A stretch of DNA of 64,000 nt from Pleurodeles waltl (Eukaryota > Chordata > Amphibia > Caudata > Salamandridae): NCBI RefSeq assembly GCF_031143425.1, contig NW_027149993.1:62001-126000 (forward strand). Reading direction: 5' to 3'. Position 1 is the stretch's first letter. Each line of letters begins with the position of its first letter. This document shows, piece by piece, positions 1 to 13,300 of this stretch. The translations under genes were made by a program, and so were the position numbers. The notes under the pieces are model-generated. The model was given only the letters and a program-made list of their open reading frames with translations. It had not been told where the DNA came from and made no database searches.

Positions 1-58
1 GGCTATTTTCAGCTTGAATGCAAGGCAGTGTGCTCCCTTTTTCTTTTTGGATGTCTAA
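1..58 (+). repeat. 3' end of a truncated f-type satellite monomer
   Basis: The window opens inside a monomer. The stretch GGCTATTTTCAGCTTG carries the CAG variant seen at the ends of f-type monomers (compare 2199-2214), and it is followed by an a-type monomer, as f always is in family 1. The array therefore continues to the left of the window. Confidence 0.9.
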
Positions 59-2253
59 ATGACGGCTCCCGTGAGCCTCTAGCTGAAGAGCACTGGCGAT
101 GCACCTGTGCGCCTACTGAGTAGTACAAAAACCTGTGAAGACGTTTGGCGGCATTTCAAGCGACCCCTTCAGTTACATACGCTCTCTGCTGATGACGGCT
201 GAAAGCCAGAAACACGTGTCTAGAGATATGGCACTCGCTGCACCTACCTTAGGTGAAAGACTTTCTACAGCGATACGGCACTTGCTGCACCTACTTAGGG
301 AGAATAATTTTTTGAAAAATTCTCGCTGTTTATATTTAAATGACTGCATTTACCATGATGCCTTGGGGCTATTTTCCGCTTGAATGCAAGGCAGTGTGCT
401 CCCTTTTTCTTTTTGGATGTCTAAATGACGGCTCCCGTGAGCCTCTTGCTAACGAGCACTGGCGATGCACCTGTCCCCCTACTGAGTGGTACAAAAACCT
501 GTGAAGACGTTTGGCGGCATTTCAAGCGACCCCTTCAGTTACATACGCTCTCTGCTGATGACAGCCGAAAGCCAGAAACACGTGTCCAGAGATACGGACC
601 TCGCTGCACCTACCTTAGGTGAAAGACTTTCTACAGCGATACGGCACTTGCTGCACCTACTTAGGGTGAATAATTTTTTGAAAAATCCTCGTTATTTATA
701 TTTAAATGACTGCATTTACCATGATGCCTTGGGGCTATTGTCCGCTTGAATGCAAGGCAGTGTGCTCCCTTTTTCTTTTTGGATGTCTAAATGAGGGCTC
801 CCGTGATCCTCTTGCTGACGAGCACTGGCGATGCACCTGTGCGCCTACTGAGTGGTACAAAAACCTGTGAAGACATTTGGCGGCATTTCAAGCGACCCCT
901 TCAGTTACATACGCTCTCAGCTGATGACGGCCGAAAGCCAGAAACATGTGTCCAGGGATACGGCACTCGCTGCACCTACCTTAGGTGAAAGACTTTCTAC
1001 AGCGATACGGCACTTGCTGCACCTACTTAGGGTGAATAATTTTTTGAAAAATTCTCGCTATTTATATTTAAATGACTGCATTTACCATGATGCCTTGGGG
1101 CTATTTTCCTCTTGAATGCAAGGCAGTGTGCTCCCTTTTTCTTTTTGGATGTCTAAATGATGGCTCCCGTGAGCCTCTTGCTGACGAGCACTGGCGATGC
1201 ACCTGTGCGCCTACTGAGTGGTACAAAAGCCTGTGAAGACGTTTGGCGGCATTTCAAGCGACCCCTTCAGTTACATACGCTCTCTGCTGATGACGGCCGA
1301 AAGCCAGAAACACGTGTCCAGAGATACAGCACTCGCTGCACCTACCTTAGGTGAAAAACTTTCTACAGCGATATGGCACTTGCTGCACCTACTTAGGGTG
1401 AATAATTTTTTACAAAATTCTCGCTATTTATATTTAAATGACTGAATTTAACATGATGCCTTGGGGCTATTTTCCGCTTGAATGTAAGGCAGTGTGCTCC
1501 CTTTTTCTTTTTGGATGTCTAAATGACGGCTGCCGTGAGCCTCTTGCTGACGAGCACTGGCGATGCACCTGTGCGCCTACTGAGTGGTACAAAAACCTGT
1601 GAAGACGTTTGGCGGCATTTCAAGCGACCCCTTCAGTTACATACGCTCTCTGCTGATGACGGCCGAAAGCCAGAAACACGTGTCCAGAGATACGGCACTC
1701 GCTGTACCTACCTTAGGTGAAAGACTTTCTACAGCGATACAGCACTTGCTGCACTTACTTAGGGTGAATAATTTTTTTAAAAATGTGCGCTATTTATATT
1801 TAAATGACTGCATTTACCATGATGCCTTGGGGCTATTTTCCGCTTGAATGCAAGGCAGTGTGCTCCCTTTTTCTTTTTGGATGTCTAAATGAGGGCTCCT
1901 GTGAGCCTCTTGCTGATGAGCACTGCGATGCACCTGTGCGCCTACTGAGTGGTACAAAAACCTGTGAAGACGTTTGGCGGCATTTCAAGCGACCCCTTCA
2001 GTTACATACGCTCTCTGCTGATGATGGCCGAAAGCCAGAAACACGTGTCCAGAGATACGGCACTCGCTGCACCTACCTTAGGTGAAAGACTTTCTACAGC
2101 GATACGGCACTTGCTGCACTTACTTAGGGTGAATAATTTTTTGAAAAATTTGCGCTATTTATATTTAAATGACTGCATTTACCATGATGCCTTGGGGCTA
2201 TTTTCAGCTTGAATGCAAGGCAGTGTGCTCCCTTTTTCTTTTTGGATGTCTAA
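59..2253 (+). repeat. Family 1 HOR block a-b-c-d-e-f (six monomers, 2,195 bp)
   Basis: Order by diagnostic variants: a has CTAGCTGAAGAG, GTAGTACAA and AGGGAGAATAA. b has GTCCCCCTAC, ATGACAGCC and CGGACCTCG. c has GACATTTGG and CTCTCAGC. d has CAAAAGCC, GTGAAAAAC and TTTTACAAAATT. e has GCTGTACCTACC and AAATGTGCGC. f has the one-base loss CTGCGATGC and GATGATGGCC. The next monomer (2254) is again a, so this is one turn of a six-monomer unit. The canonical family 1 order has f-a-g instead of a-b, so an a-to-b junction here marks a local rearrangement. Confidence 0.88.
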
Positions 2254-5200
2254 ATGACGGCTCCCGTGAGCCTCTAGCTGAAGAGCACTGGCGATGCACC
2301 TGTGCGCCTACTGAGTAGTACAAAAACCTGTGAAGACGTTTGGCGGCATTTCAAGCGACCCCTTCAGTTACATACGCTCTCTGCTGATGACGGCTGAAAG
2401 CCAGAAACACGTGTCTAGAGATATGGCACTCGCTGCACCTACCTTAGGTGAAAGACTTTCTACAGCGATACGGCACTTGCTGCACCTACTTAGGGAGAAT
2501 AATTTTTTGAAAAATTCTCGCTGTTTATATTTAAATGACTGCATTTACCATGATGCCTTGGGGCTATTTTCCGCTTGAATGCAAGGCAGTGTGCTCCCTT
2601 TTTCTTTTTGGATGTCTAAATGACGGCTCCCATGAGCCTCTTGCTGATGAGCACTGGCGATGCACCTGTGCGCCTACTGAGTGGTACAAAAACCTGTGAA
2701 GACGTTTGGCGGCATTTCAAGCGACCCCTTCAGTTACATACGCTCTCTGCTGATGACGGCCGAGAGCCAGAAACACGTGTCCAAAGATACGGCACTCGCT
2801 GCACCTACCTTAGGTGAAAGACTTTCTACAGCGATACGGCACTTGCTGCACCTACTTAGGGTGAATAATTTTTTGAAAAATCCTCGCTATTTATATTTAA
2901 ATGACTGCATTTACCATGATGCCTTGGGGCTATTTTCCGCTTGAATGCAAGGCAGTGTGCTACTTTTTTTCTTTTTGGATGTCTAAATGACGGCTCCCGT
3001 GAGCCTCTTGCTAACGAGCACTGGCGATGCACCTGTCCCCCTACTGAGTGGTACAAAAACCTGTGAAGACGTTTGGCGGCATTTCAAACGACCCCTTCAG
3101 TTACATACGCTCTCTGCTGATGACGGCCGAAAGCCAGAAACACGTGTCCAGAGACACGGCACTCGCTGCACCTACCTTAGGTGAAAGACTTTCTACAGCG
3201 ATACGGCACTTGCTGCACCTACTTAGGGTGAATAATTTTTAAAAAAATTTGCGTTATTTATATTTAAATGACTGCATTTACCATCATGCCTTGGGACTAT
3301 TGTCCGCTTGAATGCAAGGCAGTGTGCTCCCTTTTTCTTTTTGGATGTCTAAATGAGGGCTCCCGTGAGCCTCTTGCTGACGAGCACTGGCGATGCACCT
3401 GTGCGCCTACTGAGTGGTACAAAAACCTGTGAAGACGTTTGGCGGCATTTCAAGCGACCCCTTCAGTTACATACGCTCTCAGCTGATGACGGCCGAAAGC
3501 CAGAAACATGTGTCCAGGGATACGGCACTCGCTGCACCTACCTTAGGTGAAAGACTTTCTACAGCGATACGGCACTTGCTGCACCTACTTAGGGTGAATA
3601 ATTTTTTTTTAAATTCTCGCTATTTATATTTAAATGACTGCATTTAACATGATGCCTTGGGGCTATTTTCCGCTTGAATGCAAGGCAGTGTGCTCCCTTT
3701 TTCTTTTTGGATGTCTAAATGACAGCTCCCCTGAGCCTCTTGCTGACGAGCACTGGCGATGCACCTGTGCGCCTACTGAGTGGTACAAAAACCTGTGAAG
3801 ACGTTTGGCGGCATTTCAAGCGACCCCTTCAGTTACATACGCTCTCTGCTGATGACGGCCGAAAGCCAGAAACACGTGCCCAGAGATACGGCACTCGCTG
3901 CACCTACCTTAGGTGAAAGACTTTCTACAGCGATACGGCACTTGCTGCACCTACTTAGGGTGAATAATTTTTTGAAAAATTTGCGCTATTTATATTTAAA
4001 TGACTGCATTTACCATGATGCCTTGGGGCTATTTTCCGCTTGAATGCAAGGCAGTGTGCTCCCTTTTTCTTTTTGGATGTCTAAATGACGGCTCCCGTGA
4101 GCCTCTTGCTGATGAGCACTGGCGATGCACCTGTGCGCCTACTGAGTGATACAAAAACCTGTGAAGAAGTTTGGCGGCATTTCAAGCGATCCCTTCAGTT
4201 ACATACGCACTCTGCTGATGACGGCCGAGAGCCAGAAACACGTGTCCAGAGATACGGCACTCGCTGCACCTACCTTAGGTGAAAGACTTTCTACAGCGAT
4301 ACGGCACTTGCTGCACCTACTTAGGGTGAATAATTTTTTGAAAAATCCTCGCTATTTATATTTAAATGACTGCATTTACCATGATGCCTTGGGGCTATTT
4401 TCAGCTTGAATGCAAGGCAGTGTGCTACTTTTTTTCTTTTTGGATGTCTAAATGACGGCTCCCGTGAGCCTCTTGCTGACGAGCACTGGCGATGCACCTG
4501 TGCACCTACTGAGTGGTACAAAAACCTGTGAAGACGTTTGGCGGCATTTCAAGCGACCCCTTCAGTTACATACGCTCTCTGCTGATGACGGCCGAAAGCC
4601 AGAAACACGTGTCCAGATATACGGCACTCGCTGCACCTACCTTAGGTGAAAGACTTTCTACAGCGATACGGCACTTGCTGCACCTACTTAGGGTGAATAA
4701 TTTTTTGAAAAATTCTCGCTATTTATATTTAAATGACTGCATTTACCATGATGCCTTTGGGCTATTTTCCGCTTGAATGCAAGGCAGTGTGCTCCTTTTT
4801 TCTTTTTGGATGTCTAAATGACGGCTCCCGTGAGCCTCTTGCTGACGAGCACTGGCGATGCACCTGTGCGCCTACTGGGTGGTACAAAAACCTGTGAAGA
4901 CGTTTGGCGGCATTTCAAGCGACCCCTTCAGTTACATACGCACTCTGCTGATGACGGCCGAGAGCCAGAAACACGTGTCCAGAGATACGGCACTCGCTGC
5001 ACCTACCTTAGGTGAAAGACTTTCTACAGCGATACGGCACTTGCTGCACCTACTTAGGGTGAATAATTTTTTGAAAAATCCTCGCTATTTATATTTAAAT
5101 GACTGCATTTACCATGATGCCTTGGGGCTATTTTCCGCTTGAATGCAAGGCAGTGTGCTACTTTTTTTCTTTTTGGATGTCTAAATGACGGCTCCCGTGA

Positions 5201-6649
5201 GCCTCTTGCTGACGAGCACTGGCGATGCACCTGTCCCCCTACTGAGTGGTACAAAAACCTGTGAAGACGTTTGGCGGCATTTCAAGCGACCTCTTCAGTT
5301 ACATACGCTCTCTGCTGATGACGGCCGAAAGCCAGAAACACGTGTCCAGAGATACGGCACTCGCTGCACCTACCTTAGGTGAAAGACTTTGTACAGCGAT
5401 ACGGCACTTGCTGCACCTACCTAGGGTGAATAATTTTTTTAAAAATTTGCGCTATTTATATTTAAATGACTGCATTTACCATGATGCCTTGGGGCTATTT
5501 TCCTCTTGAATGCAAGGCAGTGTGCTCCCTTTTTCTTTTTGGATGTCTAAATGACGGCTCCCGTGAGCCTCTTGCTGATGAGCACTGGCGATGCACCTGT
5601 GCGCCTACTGAGTGGTACAAAAACCTGTGAAGACGTTTGGCGGCATTTCAAGCGACCCCTTCAGTTACATACGCTCTCTGCTGATGACGGCCGAGAGCCA
5701 GAAACACGTGTCCAGAGATACAGCACTCGCTGCACCTACCTTAGGTGAAAGACTTTCTACAGCGATACGGCACTTGCTGCACCTACTTAGGGTGAATAAT
5801 TTTTTGAAAAATCCTCACTATTTATATTTAAATGACTGCATTTACCATGATGCCTTGCGGCTATTTTCCGCTTGAATGCAAGGCAGTGTGCTCCCTTTTT
5901 CTTTTTGGATGTCTAAATGATGGCTCCCGTGAGCCTCTTGCTGACGAGCACTGGCGATGCACCTGTGCGCCTACTGAGTGGTACAAAAACCTGTGAAGAC
6001 GTTTGGCGGCATTTCAAGCGACCCCTTCAGTTACATACGCTCTCTGCTGATGACGGCCGAAAGCCAGAAACACGTGTCCAGAGATACGGCACTCGCTGCA
6101 CCTACCTTAGGTGAAAAACTTTCTACAGCGATACGGCACTTGCTGCACTTACTTAGGGTGAATAATTTTTTGAAAAATTTGCGCTATTTATATTTAAATG
6201 ACTGCATTTACCATGATGCCTTGGGGCTATTTTCCGCTTGAATGCAAGGCAGTGTGCTCCCTTTTTCTTTTTGGATGTCTAAATGACGGCTCCCGTGAGC
6301 CTCTAGCTGAAGAGCACTGGCGATGCACCGATGCGCCTACTGAGTGGTACAAAAACCTGTGAAGATGTTTGGCGGCATTTCAAGCGACCCCTTTAGTTAC
6401 ATACGCTCTCTGCTGATGACGGCTGAAAGCCAGAAACACGTGTCTAGAGATATGGCACTCGCTGCACCTACCTTAGGTGAAAGACTTTCTACAGCGATAC
6501 GGCACTTGCTGCACCTACTTAGGGTGAATAATTTTTTTGAAAAATTCTCGCTGTTTATATTTATATGACTGCATTTACCATGATGCCTTGGGGCTATTTT
6601 CCGCTTGAATGCAAGGCAGTGTGCTCCCTTTTTCTTTTTGGATGTCTAA
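2254..6649 (+). repeat. Family 1 HOR block a-g-h-i-j-k-l-(j2/k)-n-o-p-q (12 monomers)
   Basis: g has CCCATGAGCC and TCCAAAGAT. h has CAGAGACACGG. i has CTCTCAGC with a nine-T tract. j has CCCCTGAGCC and CGTGCCCAG. k has GAGTGATAC, GAAGAAGTT and TACGCACTC. l has GTGCACCTAC and CAGATATACGG. The segment a to l reappears at 10308-12871 with an exact offset of 8,054 bp. The monomer at 4818 is a j2/k hybrid. p (5917) mixes w-like, d-like (GTGAAAAAC) and f-like (AAATTTGCGC) variants. q has GAAGATGTTTGG and a seven-T tract; this copy is odd in having GCACCGATGCGCC (6326) and TTTATATGAC. Confidence 0.85.
4818..5184 (+). repeat. Hybrid monomer j2/k
   Basis: The 5' part has the j2 marker CTACTGGGTGG. 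The 3' part has the k markers TACGCACTC and CCGAGAGCC. The neighbours are l and n, so monomers from the canonical l-s-j2-k2-n2 order have been lost. The exchange point lies between about 4880 and 4938. Confidence 0.72.
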
Positions 6650-9600
6650 ATGACGGCTCCCGTGAGCCTCTTGCTAACGAGCACTGGCGATGCACCTGTC
6701 CCCCTACTGAGTGGTACAAAAACCTGTGAAGACGTTTGGCGGCATTTCAAGCGACCCCTTCAGTTACATACGCTCTCTGCTGATGACAGCCGAAAGCCAG
6801 AAACACGTGTCCAGAGATACGGACCTCGCTGCACCTACCTTAGGTGAAAGACTTTCTACAGCGATACGGCACTTGCTGCACCTACTTAGGGTGAATAATT
6901 TTTTGAAAAATCCTCGCTATTTATATTTAAATGACTGCATTTACCATGATGCCTTGGGGCTATTGTCCGCTTGAATGCAAGGCAGTGTGCTCCCTTTTTC
7001 TTTTTGGATGTCTAAATGAGGGCTCCCGTGATCCTCTTGCTGACGAGCACTGGCGATGCACCTGTGCGCCTACTGAGTGGTACAAAAACCTGTGAAGACA
7101 TTTGGCGGCATTTCAAGCGACCCCTTCAGTTACATACGCTCTCAGCTGATGACGGCCGAAAGCCAGAAACATGTGTCCAGGGATACGGCACTCGCTGCAC
7201 CTACCTTAGGTGAAAGACTTTCTACAGCGATACGGCACTTGCTGCACCTACTTAGGGTGAATAATTTTTTGAAAAATTCTCGCTATTTATATTTAAATGA
7301 CTGCATTTACAATGATGCCTTGGGGCTATTTTCCTCTTGAATGCAAGGCAGTGTGCTCCCTTTTTCTTTTTGGATGTCTAAATGATGGCTCCCGTGAGCC
7401 TCTTACTGACGAGCACTGGCGATGCACCTGTGCGCCTACTGAGTGGTACAAAAGCCTGTGAAGACGTTTGGCGGCATTTCAAGCGACCCCTTCAGTTACA
7501 TACGCTCTCTGCTGATGACGGCCGAAAGCCAGAAACACGTGTCCAGAGATACAGCACTCGCTGCACCTACCTTAGGTGAAAAACTTTCTACAGCGATATG
7601 GCACTTGCTGCACCTACTTAGGGTGAATAATTTTTTACAAAATTCTCGCTATTTATATTTAAATGACTGCATTTAACATGATGCCTTGGGGCTATTTTCC
7701 GCTTGAATGCAAGGCAGTGTGCTCCCTTTTTCTTTTTGGATGTCTAAATGACGGCTCCCGTGAGCCTCTTGCTGACGAGCACTGGCGATGCACCTGTGCG
7801 CCTACTGAGTGGTACAAAAACCTGTGAAGACGTTTGGCGGCATTTCAAGCGACCCCTTCAGTTACATACGCTCTCTGCTGATGACGGCCGAAAGCCAGAA
7901 ACACGTGTCCAGAGATACGGCACTCGCTGTACCTACCTTAGGTGAAAGACTTTCTACAGCGATACAGCACTTGCTGCACTTACTTAGGGTGAATAATTTT
8001 TTGAAAAATGTGCGCTATTTATATTTAAATGACTGCATTTACCATGATGCCTTGGGGCTATTTTCCGCTTGAATGCAAGGCAGTGTGCTCCCTTTTTCTT
8101 TTTGGATGTCTAAATGAGGGCTCCTGTGAGCCTCTTGCTGATGAGCACTGCGATGCACCTGTGCGCCTACTGAGTGGTACAAAAACCTGTGAAGACGTTT
8201 GGCGGCATTTCAAGCGACCTCTTCAGTTACATACGCTCTCTGCTGATGATGGCCGAAAGCCAGAAACACGTGTCCAGAGATACGGCACTCACTGCACCTA
8301 CCTTAGGTGAAAGACTTTCTACAGCGATACGGCACTTGCTGCACTTACTTAGGGTGAATAATTTTTTGAAAAATATGCGCTATTTATATTTAAATGACTG
8401 CATTTACCATGATGCCTTGGGGCTATTTTCAGCTTGAATGCAAGGCAGTGTGCTCCCTTTTTCTTTTTGGATGTCTAAATGACGGCTCCCGTGAGCCTCT
8501 AGCTGAAGAGCACTGGCGATGCACCTGTGCGCCTACTGAGTAGTACAAAAACCTGTGAAGACGTTTGGCGGCATTTCAAGCGACCCCTTCAGTTACATAC
8601 GCTCTCTGCTGATGACGGCTGAAAGCCAGAAACACGTGTCTAGAGATATGGCACTCGCTGCATCTACCTTAGGTGAAAGACTTTCTACAGCGATACGGCA
8701 CTTGCTGCACCTACTTAGGGAGAATAATTTTTTGAAAAATTCTCGCTGTTTATATTTAAATGACTGCATTTACCATGATGCCTTGGGGCTATTTTCCGCT
8801 TGAATGCAAGGCAGTGTGCTCCCTTTTTCTTTTTGGATGTCTAAATGAGGGCTCCCGTGAGCCTCTTGCTAACGAGCACTGGCGATGCACCTGTCCCCCT
8901 ACTGAGTGGTACAAAAACCTGTGAAGACGTTTGGCGGCATTTCAAGCGACCCCTTCAGTTACATACGCTCTCAGCTGATGACGGCCGAAAGCCAGAAACA
9001 TGTGTCCAGGGATACGGCACTCGCTGCACCTACCTTAGGTGAAAGACTTTCTACAGCGATACGGCACTTGCTGCACCTACTTAGGGTGAATAATTTTTTG
9101 AAAAATTCACGCTATTTATATTTAAATGACTGCATTTACAATGATGCCTTGGGGCTATTTTCCTCTTGAATGCAAGGCAGTGTGCTCCCTTTTTCTTTTT
9201 GGATGTCTAAATGATGGCTCCCGTGAGCCTCTTGCTGACGAGCACTGGCGATGCACCTGTGCGCCTACTGAGTGGTACAAAAGCCTGTGAAGACGTTTGG
9301 CGGCATTTCAAGCGACCCCTTCAGTTACATACGCTCTCTGCTGATGACGGCCAAAAGCCAGAAACACGTGTCCAGAGATACAGCACTCGCTGCACCTACC
9401 TTAGGTGAAAAACTTTCTACAGCGATATGGCACTTGCTGCACCTACTTAGGGTGAATAATTTTTTACAAAATTCTCGCTATTTATATTTAAATGACTGCA
9501 TTTAACATGATGCCTTGGGGCTATTTTCCGCTTGAATGCAAGGCAGTGTGCTCCCTTTTTCTTTTTGGATGTCTAAATGACGGCTCCCGTGAGCCTCTTG

Positions 9601-10307
9601 CTGACGAGCACTGGCGATGCACCTGTGCGCCTACTGAGTGGTACAAAAACCTGTGAAGACGTTTGGCGGCATTTCAAGCGACCCCTTCAGTTACATACGC
9701 TCTCTGCTGATGACGGCCGAAAGCCAGAAACACGTGTCCAGAGATACGGCACTCGCTGTACCTACCTTAGGTGAAAGACTTTCTACAGCGATACAGCACT
9801 TGCTGCACTTACTTAGGGTGAATAATTTTTTGAAAAATGTGCGCTATTTATATTTAAATGACTGCATTTACCATGATGCCTTGGGGCTATTTTCCGCTTG
9901 AATGCAAGGCAGTGTGCTCCCTTTTTCTTTTTGGATGTCTAAATGAGGGCTCCTGTGAGCCTCTTGCTGATGAGCACTGCGATGCACCTGTGCGCCTACT
10001 GAGTGGTACAAAAACCTGTGAAGACGTTTGGCGGCATTTCAAGCGACCCCTTCAGTTACATACGCTCTCTGCTGATGATGGCCGAAAGCCAGAAACACGT
10101 GTCCAGAGATACGGCACTCGCTGCACCTACCTTAGGTGAAAGACTTTCTACAGCGATACGGCACTTGCTGCACTTACTTAGGGTGAATAATTTTTTGAAA
10201 AATTTGCGCTATTTATATTTAAATGACTGCATTTACCATGATGCCTTGGGGCTATTTTCAGCTTGAATGCAAGGCAGTGTGCTCCCTTTTTCTTTTTGGA
10301 TGTCTAA
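6650..10307 (+). repeat. Family 1 HOR block b-c-d-e-f-a then (h/c)-d-e-f (10 monomers)
   Basis: The first six monomers repeat 425-2619 at an offset of 6,225 bp. The (h/c) hybrid at 8845 then leads into a second d-e-f, and the a at 10308 begins the next block. Five monomers (hybrid, d, e, f, a) have therefore been duplicated in tandem relative to the canonical order b-c-d-e-f-a-g. Confidence 0.85.
8845..9210 (+). repeat. Mosaic monomer c or i / h or b / c
   Basis: It starts with the c/i marker ATGAGGGCTCCC. It then has the h/b markers GCTAACGAGC and GTCCCCCTAC, and returns to c markers CTCTCAGC, CATGTGTCCAGGG and TTTTCCTCTTG. Three switches in 366 bp suggest gene conversion or successive crossovers rather than a single exchange. 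Confidence 0.68.
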
Positions 10308-13300
10308 ATGACAGCTCCCGTGAGCCTCTAGCTGAAGAGCACTGGCGATGCACCTGTGCGCCTACTGAGTAGTACAAAAACCTGTGAAGATGTTTGGCGG
10401 CATTTCAAGCGACCCCTTCAGTTACATACGCTCTCTGCTGATGACGGCTGAAAGCCAGAAACACGTGTCTAGAGATATGGCACTCGCTGCACCTACCTTA
10501 GGTGAAAGACTTTCTACAGCGATACGGCACTTGCTGCACCTACTGAGGGAGAATAATTTTTTGAAAAATTCTCGCTGTTTATATTTAAATGACTGCATTT
10601 ACCATGATGCCTTGGGGCTATTTTCCGCTTGAATGCAAGGCAGTGTGCTCCCTTTTTCTTTTTGGATGTCTAAATGACGGCTCCCATGAGCCTCTTGCTG
10701 ATGAGCACTGGCGATGCACCTGTGCGCCTACTGAGTGGTACAAAAACCTGTGAAGACGTTTGGCGGCATTTCAAGCGACCCCTTCAGTTACATATGCTCT
10801 CTGCTGATGACGGCCGAGAGCCAGAAACACGTGTCCAAAGATACGGCACTCGCTGCACCTACCTTAGGTGAAAGACTTTCTACAGCGATACGGCACTGGC
10901 TGCACCTACTTAGGGTGAATAATTTTTTGAAAAATCCTCGCTATTTATATTTAAATGACTGCATTTACCATGATGCCTTGGGGCTATTTTCCGCTTGAAT
11001 GCAAGGCAGTGTGCTACTTTTTTTCTTTTTGGATGTCTAAATGACGGCTCCCGTGAGCCTCTTGCTAACGAGCACTGGCGATGCACCTGTCCCCCTACTG
11101 AGTGGTACAAAAACCTGTGAAGACGTTTGGCGGCATTTCAAGCGACCCCTTCAGTTACATACGCTCTCTGCTGATGACGGCCGAAAGCCAGAAACACGTG
11201 TCCAGAGACACGGCACTCGCTGCACCTACCTTAGGTGAAAGACTTTCTACAGCGATACGGCACTTGCTGCACCTACTTAGGGTGAATAATTTTAAAAAAA
11301 ATTTGCGTTATTTATATTTAAATGACTGCATTTACCATCATGCCTTGGGACTATTGTCCGCTTGAATGCAAGGCAGTGTGCTCCCTTTTTCTTTTTGGAT
11401 GTCTAAATGAGGGCTCCCGTGAGCCTCTTGCTGACGAGCACTGGCGATGCACCTGTGCGCCTACTGAGTGGTACAAAAACCTGTGAAGACGTTTGGCGGC
11501 ATTTCAAGCGACCCCTTCAGTTACATACGCTCTCAGCTGATGACGGCCGAAAGCCAGAAACATGTGTCCAGGGATACGGCACTCGCTGCACCTACCTTAG
11601 GTGAAAGACTTTCTACAGCGATACAGCACTTGCTGCACCTACTTAGGGTGAATAATTTTTTTTTAAATTCTCGCTATTTATATTTAAATGACTGCATTTA
11701 ACATGATGCCTTGGGGCTATTTTCCGCTTGAATGCAAGGAAGTGTGCTCCCTTTTTCTTTTTGGATGTCTAAATGACAGCTCCCCTGAGCCTCTTGCTGA
11801 CGAGCACTGGCGATGCACCTGTGCGCCTACTGAGTGGTACAAAAACCTGTGAAGACGTTTGGAGGCATTTCAAGCGACCCCTTCAGTTACATACGCTCTC
11901 TGCTGATGACGGCCGAAAGCCAGAAACACGTGCCCAGAGATACGGCACTCGCTGCACCTACCTTAGGTGAAAGACTTTCTACAGCGATACGGCACTTGCT
12001 GCACCTACTTAGGGTGAATAATTTTTTGAAAAATTTGCGCTATTTATATTTAAATGACTGCATTTACCATGATGCCTTGGGGCTATTTTCCGCTTGAATG
12101 CAAGGCAGTGTGCTCCCTTTTTCTTTTTCGATGTCTAAATGACGGCTCCCGTGAGCCTCTTGCTGATGAGCACTGGCGATGCACCTGTGCGCCTACTGAG
12201 TGATACAAAAACCTGTGAAGAAGTTTGGCGGCATTTCAAGCGACCCCTTCAGTTACATACGCACTCTGCTGATGACGGCCGAGAGCCAGAAACACGTGTC
12301 CAGAGATACGGCACTCGCTGCACCTACCTTAGGTGAAAGACTTTCTACAGCGATACGGCACTTGCTGCACCTACTTAGGGTGAATAATTTTTTGAAAAAT
12401 CCTCGCTATTTATATTTAAATGACTGCATTTACCATGATGCCTTGGGGCTATTTTCAGCTTGAATGCAAGGCAGTGTGCTACTTTTTTTCTTTTTGGATG
12501 TCTAAATGACGGCTCCCGTGAGCCTCTTGCTGACGAGCACTGGCGATGCACCTGTGCACCTACTGAGTGGTACAAAAACCTGTGAAGACGTTTGGCGGCA
12601 TTTCAAGCGACCCCTTCAGTTACATACGCTCTCTGCTGATGACGGCCGAAAGCCAGAAACACGTGTCCAGATATACGGCACTCGCTGCACCTACCTTAGG
12701 TGAAAGACTTTCTACAGCGATACGGCACTTGCTGCACCTACTTAGGGTGAATAATTTTTTGAAAAATTCTCGCTATTTATATTTAAAAGACTGCATTTAC
12801 CATGATGCCTTGGGGCTATTTTCTGCTTGAATGCAAGGCAGTGTGCTCCCTTTTTCTTTTTGGATGTCTAAATAACGGCTCCCGTGAGCCTCTTGCTGAC
12901 GAGCACTGGCGATGCACCTGTGCACCTTCTGAGTGGTACAAAAACCTGTGAAGACGTTTGGCGGCATTTCAAGCGACCCCTTCAGTTACATACGCTCTCT
13001 GCTGATGACGGCCGAAAGCCAGAAACACGTGTCCAGAGATACGGCACTCGCTGCACCTACCTTAGGTGAAAGACTTTCTACAGCGATACGGCACTTGCTG
13101 CACCTACTTAGGGTGAATAATTTTTTGAAAAATTCTCGCTATTTATATTTAAATGACTGCATTTACCATGATGCCTTGGGGCTATTTTCTGCCTGAATGC
13201 AAGGCAGTGTGCTCCATTTTTTCTTTTTGGATGTCTAAATGACGGCTCCCGTGAGCCTCTTGCTGACGAGCACTGGCGATGCACCTGTGCGCCTACTGGG

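Noticed and set aside
425..749. Plus-strand reading frames of about 65 and 87 codons, repeated in every monomer, as possible genes
   Set aside because: Two frames overlap over the same bases. The longer one has no ATG at its start and begins right after a stop. Type-specific changes break or lengthen them freely, no protein family is recognisable, and they exist only as part of the satellite repeat.
2856..3056. Minus-strand frame of 66 codons
   Set aside because: It is open only in monomers with the longer pyrimidine tract variant and is closed in neighbouring copies. It is a shadow of the repeat.
6283..6649. Variant q monomer with GCACCGATGCGCC and TTTATATGAC as a separate type
   Set aside because: It otherwise has the full q marker set. 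The changes are private point mutations in one copy.
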